A program made the position numbers and the translations under genes. Source: Oscillospiraceae bacterium (GTDB taxonomy: Bacteria; Bacillota; Clostridia; Oscillospirales; Acutalibacteraceae). From it: 64,000 nucleotides of DNA. Positions 30,137 to 37,952 of the stretch are shown in pieces (positions within the stretch are counted from its first letter, which is position 1; every line of letters starts with the position of its first letter). The notes under the pieces were generated by a model. The model searched no databases. It saw nothing but the letters and a program-made list of their open reading frames with translations, and had not been told where the DNA came from. The stretch spans positions 1 through 64,000 of the forward strand of contig SVPN01000001.1 in assembly GCA_015065805.1 (NCBI GenBank), written 5' to 3'.

Positions 30137-30607
30137 TTATCGTTTGTTGGTACTTATCAACGGAAGCTCCCAATCGGAAAAGAAAAAAGTCATCGGCGGT
30201 TCATCAATTACCAGGGATCGGGGTAAACCCGACTCCTCATCAAACACGAGCCCCCCTGCTTGTGTCGGGGCGTGAGACGCCGTTGCGGCATTTAATGCAT
30301 CCGCAAGCGTACGGATCACCGAACATTGCGGCAGATAAGCAGCAGGAACATCCATCTCAACGCCGAGATACTCAAGACGAACGGTTTGACCGTCATACAG
30401 CATTGTCAGTCCTTGCAATTCCTGCGGTTGCGAAAATGTCAGCGTCGTTTTCGCGGGATCTGTGCGGTCAAGCTCTGCCGCAACCGACACTCCCTCCAAG
30501 GAGCACTCGACCCGACAACGAAAACCACTCACGACCGGAGAAGTCGATCGGACAGAGCAGGATGTAAGCAAACACAACCCAAGCAGTATACAAGCAAACC
30601 GATACAC
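30137..30607 (-). CDS. Putative lipoprotein of unknown function
   Basis: 156 aa; LLGLCLLTSC lipobox. Confidence 0.65.
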   Translation of the reverse strand: MYRFACILLGLCLLTSCSVRSTSPVVSGFRCRVECSLEGVSVAAELDRTDPAKTTLTFSQPQELQGLTMLYDGQTVRLEYLGVEMDVPAAYLPQCSVIRTLADALNAATASHAPTQAGGLVFDEESGLPRSLVIDEPPMTFFFSDWELPLISTNKR

Positions 30608-30613
30608 CGAGCA

Positions 30614-32218
30614 TCACCCTCGCTTTTCAAATTGCGAAAGCAACATCGGCAGTTCCCCGAGCAGATCCGTCGGGAGCATTCCCGTCTCGCTTAACCGCTG
30701 AGCAGTTCTGACTGCCGCTAAGCTGTGCAGATGCACGGCGGTCACACTCGCACGATACGGATCGGTACCCTGCGCAACAAGCGAAGCGATCATTCCCGCA
30801 AGCACATCGCCGCTCCCACCTTTTGCGAGACCCGAACACGGGACTGTATTGATGTACACCCGCTCACAAGGATCCGCGACCAACGTATGGGCACCTTTCA
30901 GAACGACAGTAGCACCGGTTTGCTTGCTCAGGCGAATGGCGGATGCAAAGCGATCACGCTCCACCTCTTCCACGGAACAGCCAAGCAAACGTGCCGCTTC
31001 TTTCGGGTGCGGTGTCAGCACCAGCGGTATACCGCTGTCGGACATTGCTTTCCATTCATCTATATGCCCGATATACGCATTTAGACCGTCCGCATCCAAA
31101 ATTTGCGGAACACGAAGCTTGGGAAGCAATTTGCGGATCATGGCGGCCGTGTGTTTATTGCGCGATAGTCCGGGTCCGCAAAGAAACGCAGCGGAGCTTG
31201 CGCCGTTGACCGCTCCCGTAATCTGCTGAACAGCAGAAAACGCAAGACCGCCGTCCTTCGTTTCCTCAAGCGGATGATACACCGCTTCCCACAGCTGTCC
31301 CGCTACAATCGGATAGATCGACGCAGGTAAAAACATATGCACAAGCCCGACGCCGAGACGCATAGCTGCTTTTCCGCTGAGCATAGATGCCCCCGCCATA
31401 CCGAAGCTACCCGTCAGGGAAAACACCGTACCGTAGGTACCTTTGTGAGAATCCGATCGACGGAAGGTCAGACCGGCAGGAACCGTGTCGCAAAGAATCG
31501 GATACACGTGAACGGCATATGTATGAACCAGATCCTGCGGGATACCGACATCAAACACGCGGATATCGCCGCACACAAACGCACAACGTTCATACTGCAT
31601 GCATCGTTTTTGCATTGTAAATGTCAGTGTATACGACGGTACAAGCAGCTGCGGATCAAACGCATCCTCATCCGCCTGCATACCGCTGGGAATATCCACG
31701 GCAACGATCGTGCCTTTTGAACGTTTGCGAACATCCTTAAACACACGTGTTACCTCTTCAGGCAACGAACCGTGAAAGCCGATACCGTACACGGCATCCA
31801 CCGCCACAAATCTTTCACATTCCTCCTCAACATCCTTATCCGGCATAACGTCGGCATATTGTTCGGAAGTATACTGTTCGGAAGGAATGATTCTCACATT
31901 CGGTAATTGTGACGCCTGACGGTACATCTCCTGCGCAATTGCCGTTTGCGGTTCCCCGAAGCGGATGACCGATACCGTATTGTCGGGAAATGCCTTTGCA
32001 AAGCACGTTGCCATCTTGTAGCCGTCACCGCCGTTGTTTCCCGCACCGCACAGAATCAATACGATCGACTCCGCATTGACAACTCCTTTGTTTATCAGAA
32101 AATCCGCCGCTCGGGAGCCGGCATTTTCCATCAGGGTCAGATAGGAAATGCCGTTGCGATCTGCTTGCTCCTCCAGCTCACGCAATCGACGGCTGTAAAG
32201 AAAGGATTCGTATCGCAT
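30614..32218 (-). CDS. nnr: Bifunctional NAD(P)H-hydrate epimerase / ADP-dependent NAD(P)H-hydrate dehydratase
   Basis: N-terminal LCGAGNNGGDGYKMA; C-terminal ADGLNAY, LTPHPKEAARLL, GLAKGGSGDVLAGMI. Confidence 0.92.
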   Translation of the reverse strand: MRYESFLYSRRLRELEEQADRNGISYLTLMENAGSRAADFLINKGVVNAESIVLILCGAGNNGGDGYKMATCFAKAFPDNTVSVIRFGEPQTAIAQEMYRQASQLPNVRIIPSEQYTSEQYADVMPDKDVEEECERFVAVDAVYGIGFHGSLPEEVTRVFKDVRKRSKGTIVAVDIPSGMQADEDAFDPQLLVPSYTLTFTMQKRCMQYERCAFVCGDIRVFDVGIPQDLVHTYAVHVYPILCDTVPAGLTFRRSDSHKGTYGTVFSLTGSFGMAGASMLSGKAAMRLGVGLVHMFLPASIYPIVAGQLWEAVYHPLEETKDGGLAFSAVQQITGAVNGASSAAFLCGPGLSRNKHTAAMIRKLLPKLRVPQILDADGLNAYIGHIDEWKAMSDSGIPLVLTPHPKEAARLLGCSVEEVERDRFASAIRLSKQTGATVVLKGAHTLVADPCERVYINTVPCSGLAKGGSGDVLAGMIASLVAQGTDPYRASVTAVHLHSLAAVRTAQRLSETGMLPTDLLGELPMLLSQFEKRG

Positions 32219-32240
32219 AACACCTGTCACTCCTTACGGT

Positions 32241-32762
32241 TTACATCTCGCGACGGGCACGGTCGGTCTCAATACGTACCTCACGTGAAAGCCCCTTGCA
32301 AAGTGCTTCCAGCACTTCACGGCTCGGCTCAAACAGCACCAGCGTGTAGCCTTTTTTGCCTTGGTAGGCAAAAGCCCAGGTCGCTTGATTTTTAGAGCGT
32401 GCCGCCATCACAATTCGGTCAAACTTCATATCCGACGGCACTTGCGCTACGGGCAACAGAAAATCAAGTTTTGCTCCGCGCACACGCACGATCTTTTTGC
32501 GCTCGCGCCTGGCAACGATCTGATCAATATCGATCTCACCGTTGGTAACTTCATATTCCACTTCCGTACTCTGCATAGACGCGACCCAGTAGATGCCAAA
32601 GCCGCTGAACGCCGCAATCGGAAGAAATGCCATCGGCAAGAAGATGAGCGATGCCGCGCACGCTCCGAGCAACACAACAACGGCACCGATCACCACCAGC
32701 ACACGCTTGGCGGTCATCGACTGTTTGACGATCTGTTCGCAAAACACATCCATTTGAAACAC
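32241..32762 (-). CDS. Conserved membrane protein of unknown function
   Basis: 173 aa; two N-terminal TM segments and soluble C-terminus. Confidence 0.6.
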   Translation of the reverse strand: MFQMDVFCEQIVKQSMTAKRVLVVIGAVVVLLGACAASLIFLPMAFLPIAAFSGFGIYWVASMQSTEVEYEVTNGEIDIDQIVARRERKKIVRVRGAKLDFLLPVAQVPSDMKFDRIVMAARSKNQATWAFAYQGKKGYTLVLFEPSREVLEALCKGLSREVRIETDRARREM

Positions 32763-32879
32763 CTCTTATATGAATACTTATACTCAGTATACCAGTTTCT
32801 TTTGGTTTTTGCAATGCTTTGGCTTGACCTTACGCCACTTTTTCGCTATGATATAGGATATACATAAGAGGTGAAAACA

Positions 32880-34118
32880 ATGAACTTTGAACAAGCAACT
32901 GCTTACCTGACATCCTTAAAACCCGCCGGCATACAGATGGGGCTTGAGCGTATGCACACTGCCTGCGAAGCCCTGTCCCATCCCGAGCGGGCGTATCCTG
33001 CCGTTCATATCGCGGGCACAAACGGAAAGGGTTCCACCGCCCGTATGATCGCCGCTATGCTGACCGCAAACGGATATCGCACGGGCTTATACACCTCTCC
33101 GATGATCACCGACATCACCGATATGATCCTGATTGACGGTGTTCCCGTGACGCCCAAGGAGTTTGCCGCGTGTGTCACGGCCGTGCGCCACGCCGTCCCT
33201 GAGGGTCTCTCCGAATATGAATGTCTGACAAGCGCGGTATTTGTCTGTTTTCAAAGACAAAAGGTCGATATTGCCGTGATCGAATGCTGTATGGGCGGTG
33301 AAACCGACGCCACAAATATCATCCCTCCCCCGCTTTGCGCAGTCTTTACGCCGATTGCAAAGGATCACACCGCTTTTTTGGGAGACACGGTCGAAGAGAT
33401 CGCCTCGTGCAAGGGCGGTATCATCAAAGACGGCTGTGATGTGATATGTGCCGCTTCGATGGACGAGGACGCGCTCGGAGTGCTTTTTGAAAAAGCCGCA
33501 CAACACGGTGCGACGGTTCACATTCCCGTTGCGGGAGAAACTGCTGAAATCGGTATAAACGGAACCCGTTTTCACCACAACAACCGCGAAGTGCGCCTGC
33601 GCCTTGCGGGTCATCACCAGCACGAAAATGCACTCACGGCTTTGCAGACAATGACCTGTTTACAGCGCCGCGGATTCCGTTTCGATGAAGAACGCGCTCT
33701 TGCGGCATTATCAGCGGTTACAATGCCGTGTCGGCAGGAAATCGTTTGCGAATCCCCGTTTGTAATGCTCGACGGCGCTCACAATCCGCACGGTATCGAA
33801 GCACTTTGCCGGACACTTGAGGAAATGCCGCTTGATACACTGGTGATCGGTATGCTCGCAGACAAAGACTGCGACAGCTGTCTGAAGCGTCTGGCTCCCT
33901 ATTTCAGGCGCATCATCTGCTGCACACCGCCCGATACACCGCGCGCACTGCCCGCCCGCGAGCTTGCGGCGACAGCATTGCAATATCACGCAAACGTATC
34001 CGTTATTTCCGATCCCGTCAAAGCCTTTACAGACGCCAAAAAAACCTCCGCATCCATTGTGGTCGGAGGATCGTTTTACACATCTTCGGTTGTAAGAAAA
34101 GCGATTATTTCAGAATAA
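32880..34118 (+). CDS. folC: Bifunctional folylpolyglutamate synthase/dihydrofolate synthase
   Basis: VHIAGTNGKGSTARMIAAML; GAHNPHGIEALCRTL; start MNFEQATAYL at 32880. Confidence 0.92.
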   Translation: MNFEQATAYLTSLKPAGIQMGLERMHTACEALSHPERAYPAVHIAGTNGKGSTARMIAAMLTANGYRTGLYTSPMITDITDMILIDGVPVTPKEFAACVTAVRHAVPEGLSEYECLTSAVFVCFQRQKVDIAVIECCMGGETDATNIIPPPLCAVFTPIAKDHTAFLGDTVEEIASCKGGIIKDGCDVICAASMDEDALGVLFEKAAQHGATVHIPVAGETAEIGINGTRFHHNNREVRLRLAGHHQHENALTALQTMTCLQRRGFRFDEERALAALSAVTMPCRQEIVCESPFVMLDGAHNPHGIEALCRTLEEMPLDTLVIGMLADKDCDSCLKRLAPYFRRIICCTPPDTPRALPARELAATALQYHANVSVISDPVKAFTDAKKTSASIVVGGSFYTSSVVRKAIISE

Positions 34119-34163
34119 AAAATTTTAAGCGGTCAATGAGCGTTACTCTCTCATTGACCGCTT
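34113..34163 (-). terminator. Intrinsic terminator of the minus-strand 34-35 kb transcript
   Basis: Minus strand AAGCGGTCAATGAG-loop-CTCATTGACCGCTT followed by AAAATTTTTTATTC; no U-tract on the plus strand. Confidence 0.85.
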
Positions 34164-34182
34164 ACATCATCTTCGGCTCCAC
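34162..34182 (-). other. Mini-ORF unit 8: GTG GAG CCG AAG ATG ATG TAA
   Basis: Preceded by AGAGGTATAGTCCC. Confidence 0.4.
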
Positions 34183-34247
34183 GGGACTATACCTCTTCTT
34201 TCTACAGATTTCGAAATTTGCAAGTCATCAGTTGGATTGATCAGACA

Positions 34248-34259
34248 TTACCTGTTCAT
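34248..34259 (-). other. Mini-ORF unit 7: ATG AAC AGG TAA
   Basis: Preceded by AAAGGAAACAGGACCA. Confidence 0.5.
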
Positions 34260-34346
34260 TGGTCCTGTTTCCTTTGAGTAGATTTTTCGACCGAAGCGAT
34301 TGCCTCGATTCAGATTTGAACATGTTTTTGTAAAGTTTGGATGAAA

Positions 34347-34355
34347 CTATCTCAT
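34347..34355 (-). other. Mini-ORF unit 6: ATG AGA TAG
   Basis: Preceded by GAAAGGGACACTCCA. Confidence 0.45.
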
Positions 34356-34435
34356 TGGAGTGTCCCTTTCGATTGTTACTGTTATCGTTTGGAATGCTCT
34401 GTTCAGTTTCCGTTCACCTTGTTCAGTGAACAAAT

Positions 34436-34447
34436 TTACATGTTCAT
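34436..34447 (-). other. Mini-ORF unit 5: ATG AAC ATG TAA
   Basis: Preceded by GAAAGGAACTTACTCCG. Confidence 0.5.
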
Positions 34448-34551
34448 CGGAGTAAGTTCCTTTCGTGATTTGATCCTTGTTATCGATTGATAACGATTTC
34501 AACTTATACTACGTGAAGATTTCGTACCTCATCTTTCTTCAGATTTTCGGA

Positions 34552-34563
34552 TTACGTGTTCAT
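34552..34563 (-). other. Mini-ORF unit 4: ATG AAC ACG TAA
   Basis: Preceded by GAAAGGACTTAACTCCG. Confidence 0.5.
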
Positions 34564-34806
34564 CGGAGTTAAGTCCTTTCACAGATCGTTTCATGGATTT
34601 ACTCGTCTCGGATAACGTTCCCTTTTCGTCATCCGTTTTGTGCTCTATTCAGTTGTGATCTATATGATGGGATATCTCTGTTTTCCGGTCTGTTTACCTT
34701 TTTCCGTTTCAGGAACGACAGGTTTCCGTATCAGGAAATCGAACTGTCTTTCAGCAGGCTCTTTCAAATGCGGTTTTTCGAGATCCTCTCATCGTATAAA
34801 GCTGAA

Positions 34807-34815
34807 TTAGTACAC
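34807..34815 (-). other. Mini-ORF unit 3: GTG TAC TAA (in frame with an upstream ATG at 34824)
   Basis: Preceded by GAAAGGATGAGTCCC. Confidence 0.4.
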
Positions 34816-34831
34816 GGGACTCATCCTTTCT

Positions 34832-34870
34832 CTACTCTTCTTTGGCGAACACATAGTTGCGAATTTTCAT
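34832..34870 (-). CDS. Mini-ORF unit 2: 12-aa peptide MKIRNYVFAKEE
   Basis: Strong AAGGAG 10 nt upstream of ATG; TAG stop just before unit 3. Confidence 0.5.
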   Translation of the reverse strand: MKIRNYVFAKEE

Positions 34871-34918
34871 AGGACAACAGCTCCTTCGCTTGTTGCTTTG
34901 TTGAACCATTCGCCTGAC

Positions 34919-34927
34919 TCAGCCCAC
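34919..34927 (-). other. Mini-ORF unit 1: GTG GGC TGA
   Basis: Preceded by AAAGAGGTGAGTCCG. Confidence 0.35.
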
Positions 34928-35024
34928 CGGACTCACCTCTTTCGAGATTTTACGAAGGGGTTTTCGGGCTCTTTTCCGATCCGTTTTTCGGATCTCTTTT
35001 TGTCCCTTCCCTTTCGTCACCTTT

Positions 35025-35053
35025 ACTATAGCACACGTTTTCGTGAATGTCAA
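35025..35053 (-). promoter_or_regulatory. Sigma-A type promoter for the 34-35 kb minus-strand unit
   Basis: TTGACA-17 nt-TATAGT; palindrome CACGAAAACGTG inside the spacer (35034-35045). Confidence 0.85.
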
Positions 35054-35121
35054 TAGTTTTTTTAAAAAAAGTTGAAAACTTATAGATATTTTGAATAGTT
35101 CATCTTTTTTGGCGTTTTCTC

Positions 35122-35150
35122 TTGACGCGGACAAAAAAACGCGGTACAAT
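35122..35150 (+). promoter_or_regulatory. Sigma-A type promoter upstream of the DUF1292 gene
   Basis: TTGACG-17 nt-TACAAT. Confidence 0.75.
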
Positions 35151-35233
35151 AAGAAAAGCGGGGTTCGTAAAACCCCTGTTTTTTACGCTCAAAACACGAT
35201 ATCGGCATATTTATGAACGGAGTTGCATACACT

Positions 35234-35545
35234 ATGACAGAAGAAATGCTTGACGGTTTCATTGACACCGTCGTTCTGATGGACGAAAACGGCGAACAGC
35301 AGGAGTTTGAGGTGCTTGACGGCATCCAGACCGACGACGCGCGCTACATCGCTCTTCTCCCCATTTTTGAAAACCCCGAAGAAGCGGTGGACTCGGACGG
35401 TGAGCTGCTGATCATGCGCGTAGAGGAAGAGGACGGCGGCGAAGTATATGTCACCATCGACGACGCCGAAGAATATGAAGACATTCTTTCGATTTTTGAA
35501 GAGCGTCTTTCGGAGTTTTACGAAATCGATCATCTGGACGAATAA
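35234..35545 (+). CDS. DUF1292 (YrzB-like) acidic protein
   Basis: MTEEMLDGFIDTVVLMDENGEQQEFEVLDGIQTDDARYIALLPI; start assigned at the second Met. Confidence 0.85.
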   Translation: MTEEMLDGFIDTVVLMDENGEQQEFEVLDGIQTDDARYIALLPIFENPEEAVDSDGELLIMRVEEEDGGEVYVTIDDAEEYEDILSIFEERLSEFYEIDHLDE

Positions 35546-35549
35546 GCTC

Positions 35550-35750
35550 TTTCCCCTGCGTAGTACGCGGACCGCTGTCTTATAACCCTATTACAGTATA
35601 ATTTCGGGAGCTTGGCTCCTGCGTCGGATTGCAGACCTCCCCGCCCGGCTTTGACCGTGTGCGGGACGAAGGGAGCGTGAAACCGCGGGGCGGCACCCAC
35701 CTGCTTTACTAATAGCAGGTTATCCTGACAGCATACGGCTATGTGGGGCT
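35550..35750 (+). ncRNA. ssrS: 6S RNA candidate (SsrS)
   Basis: 5' CCCCTGCGTAG..CGCTGTC pairs with 3' GACAGC..CTATGTGGGG; internal GGGGCGGCACCCACCTGCTTT...AGCAGGT is typical of the 6S 3' half. Confidence 0.72.
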
Positions 35751-35776
35751 AATTATATTTAAATGTATATTATCAT

Positions 35777-35817
35777 AAAAAGCTACCGTTATCCGAATCG
35801 GATAACGGTAGCTTTTT
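35777..35817. terminator. Bidirectional terminator between 6S RNA and the glycan operon
   Basis: AAAAAGCTACCGTTATCCG-AAT-CGGATAACGGTAGCTTTTT. Confidence 0.92.
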
Positions 35818-35818
35818 A

Positions 35819-36742
35819 TCAGAATGTATGTTGTTTAAGATACTCGCAATACTGAGCAATGCCCCGAGCAAACGGCATCATCGGTTCGGTATCGAACTCA
35901 CGGATCTTGCGGTTATCCAGAATAATGCGCTTGACATCCACTCCGCGCGCATTTTTGTAGGACACCTTCACCTCATAGCCAAGCTCGGAAAGCAAGGTCA
36001 GGATCGCGTTCTGGGAAACGCCCTCGCCGCTGCTGACGTTAAAGGTATCCTCTGCACCGCGATAACGGATAAGCGAATGGATCATACGGCACACATCGTT
36101 GATGTGGATATAATCCCGCACCGTTTCACCGTCTCCCCACACCTCGATCTCATCGCCGACAAGCGCCTTCTTCACAGCCGCGTCCACAAATCCGACGCCC
36201 TTTTTGTAATCTTGACCGGGGCCGTAAGGGTTCGCAACACGTGCGATGACAAACTTCGTTTTAAACTGAATATTAAAGGTGCGGATAATATTTTCGATGC
36301 AGATCTTAATGCAACCGTAGTGGTTGATCGGAGTCGTGCGCGATTCCTCCGTGATGGGCTGAACGGGCTGATCACCGTACACGGTTCCGCCCGATGACAA
36401 AAAGATCATTTTTGTGTTTGTGCCGACAAGCATTTCACAAAGCTTTGCCGTCTGCACCAGATCTTTTTCATAGCCCTGCATAAACTTCACGTTAGAATTG
36501 CCGGGTGTCACGGTGCTGATGGAATGGATGATGACATCCTGGTTATTGACCGCCGCGCTCAGCTGACGGTCATCAAAGAAGTCGCCCTCAATATAACGGA
36601 TGCCGTCCACACGGTTCTGCGGGGCAAACAGATCAAATGAGGTGACCGTCCAGCCCTGTTCCAAAAAGTATTCGCAAAGATTCCGACCGATAAAGCCCGT
36701 ACCGCCCAGAACCAGCACTCTGTTTTTAATCATCTTCCGCAA
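35819..36742 (-). CDS. NAD-dependent epimerase/dehydratase (extended SDR)
   Basis: VLVLGGTGFIGRNLCEYF, SSGGTVYG, NHYGCIK (YxxxK). Confidence 0.88.
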   Translation of the reverse strand: MRKMIKNRVLVLGGTGFIGRNLCEYFLEQGWTVTSFDLFAPQNRVDGIRYIEGDFFDDRQLSAAVNNQDVIIHSISTVTPGNSNVKFMQGYEKDLVQTAKLCEMLVGTNTKMIFLSSGGTVYGDQPVQPITEESRTTPINHYGCIKICIENIIRTFNIQFKTKFVIARVANPYGPGQDYKKGVGFVDAAVKKALVGDEIEVWGDGETVRDYIHINDVCRMIHSLIRYRGAEDTFNVSSGEGVSQNAILTLLSELGYEVKVSYKNARGVDVKRIILDNRKIREFDTEPMMPFARGIAQYCEYLKQHTF

Positions 36743-37946
36743 TCCCCTTCAGCAAGGCGTCACGAACCTTTTCTGCTTCCTTGACCCACGATGTACTCTG
36801 CGCAAACGCCAGGCCCTTGGCACGGATCTCATCCAGCTCGTCACGGTGTTCAAAGTAATACGCCATCTTCTCTGCCATACCCACGGGATCATAGTCAACA
36901 AGGATCGAATTATCCTCGTTCACAAGCCAGGTGCTGTTGTCACCCACCGAGCAGACCGCGACCGAGTTGGACGCCATAACCTCAAGCGGCAACAGCGAGA
37001 GGTTGGTGTTAGAGATCACAAAGCACATATCACACTGTGCATAAATCTCCGACAGCTGCTCGATCCCGAGGATGCCGAAGCTCTTGTGCTTGAACGGAAT
37101 CTCGTAGTTGCTCAGATCCCAGCCCGCAAAATACACCTCCAGATTGTCAACGCGCTTATCCAGCTCACGGAGTGCAAGCAGACCGAGCTCAAAGTCGCGG
37201 CGCGGTGTAACGGGACGTGCATAGAAGAACACACGGTTCACATCGTCCTTCTTCTCATAGGGCTTATAAATGTCCTTATCATAGGAGAAGCCGAAGCTTT
37301 CGGTCTGCATACCGTATTCATCACGAAGCTTATCCTTGAGCCAGTCACCCGCGGTGATACCGCGAAGCCCGAACTTGTAGGTGTTATTGGCAAACTCATA
37401 CTCCGATCCCATCGCATAAAAATACGGCTCAAAATCCTGCACAAAATAGAAGCGGGAGATCGTGTTTTCGAAATTGCGCACAAAATACGCCGTCTGCCAG
37501 GACGTGGCAATAGTCGCGTGCGCAAAGGTCGCGCGGTTGCAGTTACCGTAGCATTCCACACGTTCATCAAGAATGGAAAAATGCTCTCTCAGAAATGCCT
37601 TGAGCGTTGCGTCATCCTCCAGATGAGATTGCGGATTGTGGATGTAAATACGGCTGTGGAAGCCCATATTCTCTAAGTTGGAAATGAAGCGGAAGATGTT
37701 GATGTGACCGCCCGAGCCGGGTCCCATTTCGGGAATGATCCAGTTGAGGAGCTTCACCTCGTCGTTCTTGTGCTCCTCATACGCCGCCCGATCCAGCTCG
37801 ATCTTGGTCTGATCGACAATATAATGATAGAACGCAAAGACATCGACCTTATCGGCGATCTTGTCAATGTAATTACAAGCGCCGTCAATACCCTTTGTGG
37901 AAATGTAGTGATAGACCTTTTTAACAAAGCGGAACAGTTTTCCCAT
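36726..37946 (-). CDS. Glycosyltransferase, WsaF-like/GT4-like
   Basis: 406 aa; LLNWIIPEMGPGSGGHINIFRFISNLENMGF, RVFFYARPVTPRRDFELGLLAL, LLPLEVMASNSVAVCS. Confidence 0.78.
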   Translation of the reverse strand: MGKLFRFVKKVYHYISTKGIDGACNYIDKIADKVDVFAFYHYIVDQTKIELDRAAYEEHKNDEVKLLNWIIPEMGPGSGGHINIFRFISNLENMGFHSRIYIHNPQSHLEDDATLKAFLREHFSILDERVECYGNCNRATFAHATIATSWQTAYFVRNFENTISRFYFVQDFEPYFYAMGSEYEFANNTYKFGLRGITAGDWLKDKLRDEYGMQTESFGFSYDKDIYKPYEKKDDVNRVFFYARPVTPRRDFELGLLALRELDKRVDNLEVYFAGWDLSNYEIPFKHKSFGILGIEQLSEIYAQCDMCFVISNTNLSLLPLEVMASNSVAVCSVGDNSTWLVNEDNSILVDYDPVGMAEKMAYYFEHRDELDEIRAKGLAFAQSTSWVKEAEKVRDALLKGIAEDD

Positions 37947-37952
37947 GATGAC

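Larger units (their letters stand above)
34113..35019 (-). ncRNA. Candidate ~900-nt transcript of unknown class carrying an array of Shine-Dalgarno/mini-ORF units
   Basis: Consensus promoter at 35025-35053 and U-tailed terminator at 34163-34113; no conventional ORF in between; purine-rich minus strand; eight SD-like motifs, each with start codon and nearby stop. Confidence 0.6.

Noticed and set aside
34113-35053. Considered as a group II intron, degraded transposon or pseudogene
   Set aside because: No reverse transcriptase/maturase or transposase remnant, no domain V-like hairpin seen, and intact promoter and terminator argue against decay. A covariance-model search would be needed to exclude it formally.
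34919-35149. 76-aa minus-strand ORF MYRVFLSASRENAKK...
   Set aside because: Begins upstream of the predicted promoter of the 34-35 kb unit, so the annotated start would not be in that transcript. A shorter basic peptide from an internal GTG remains possible but has no separate RBS.
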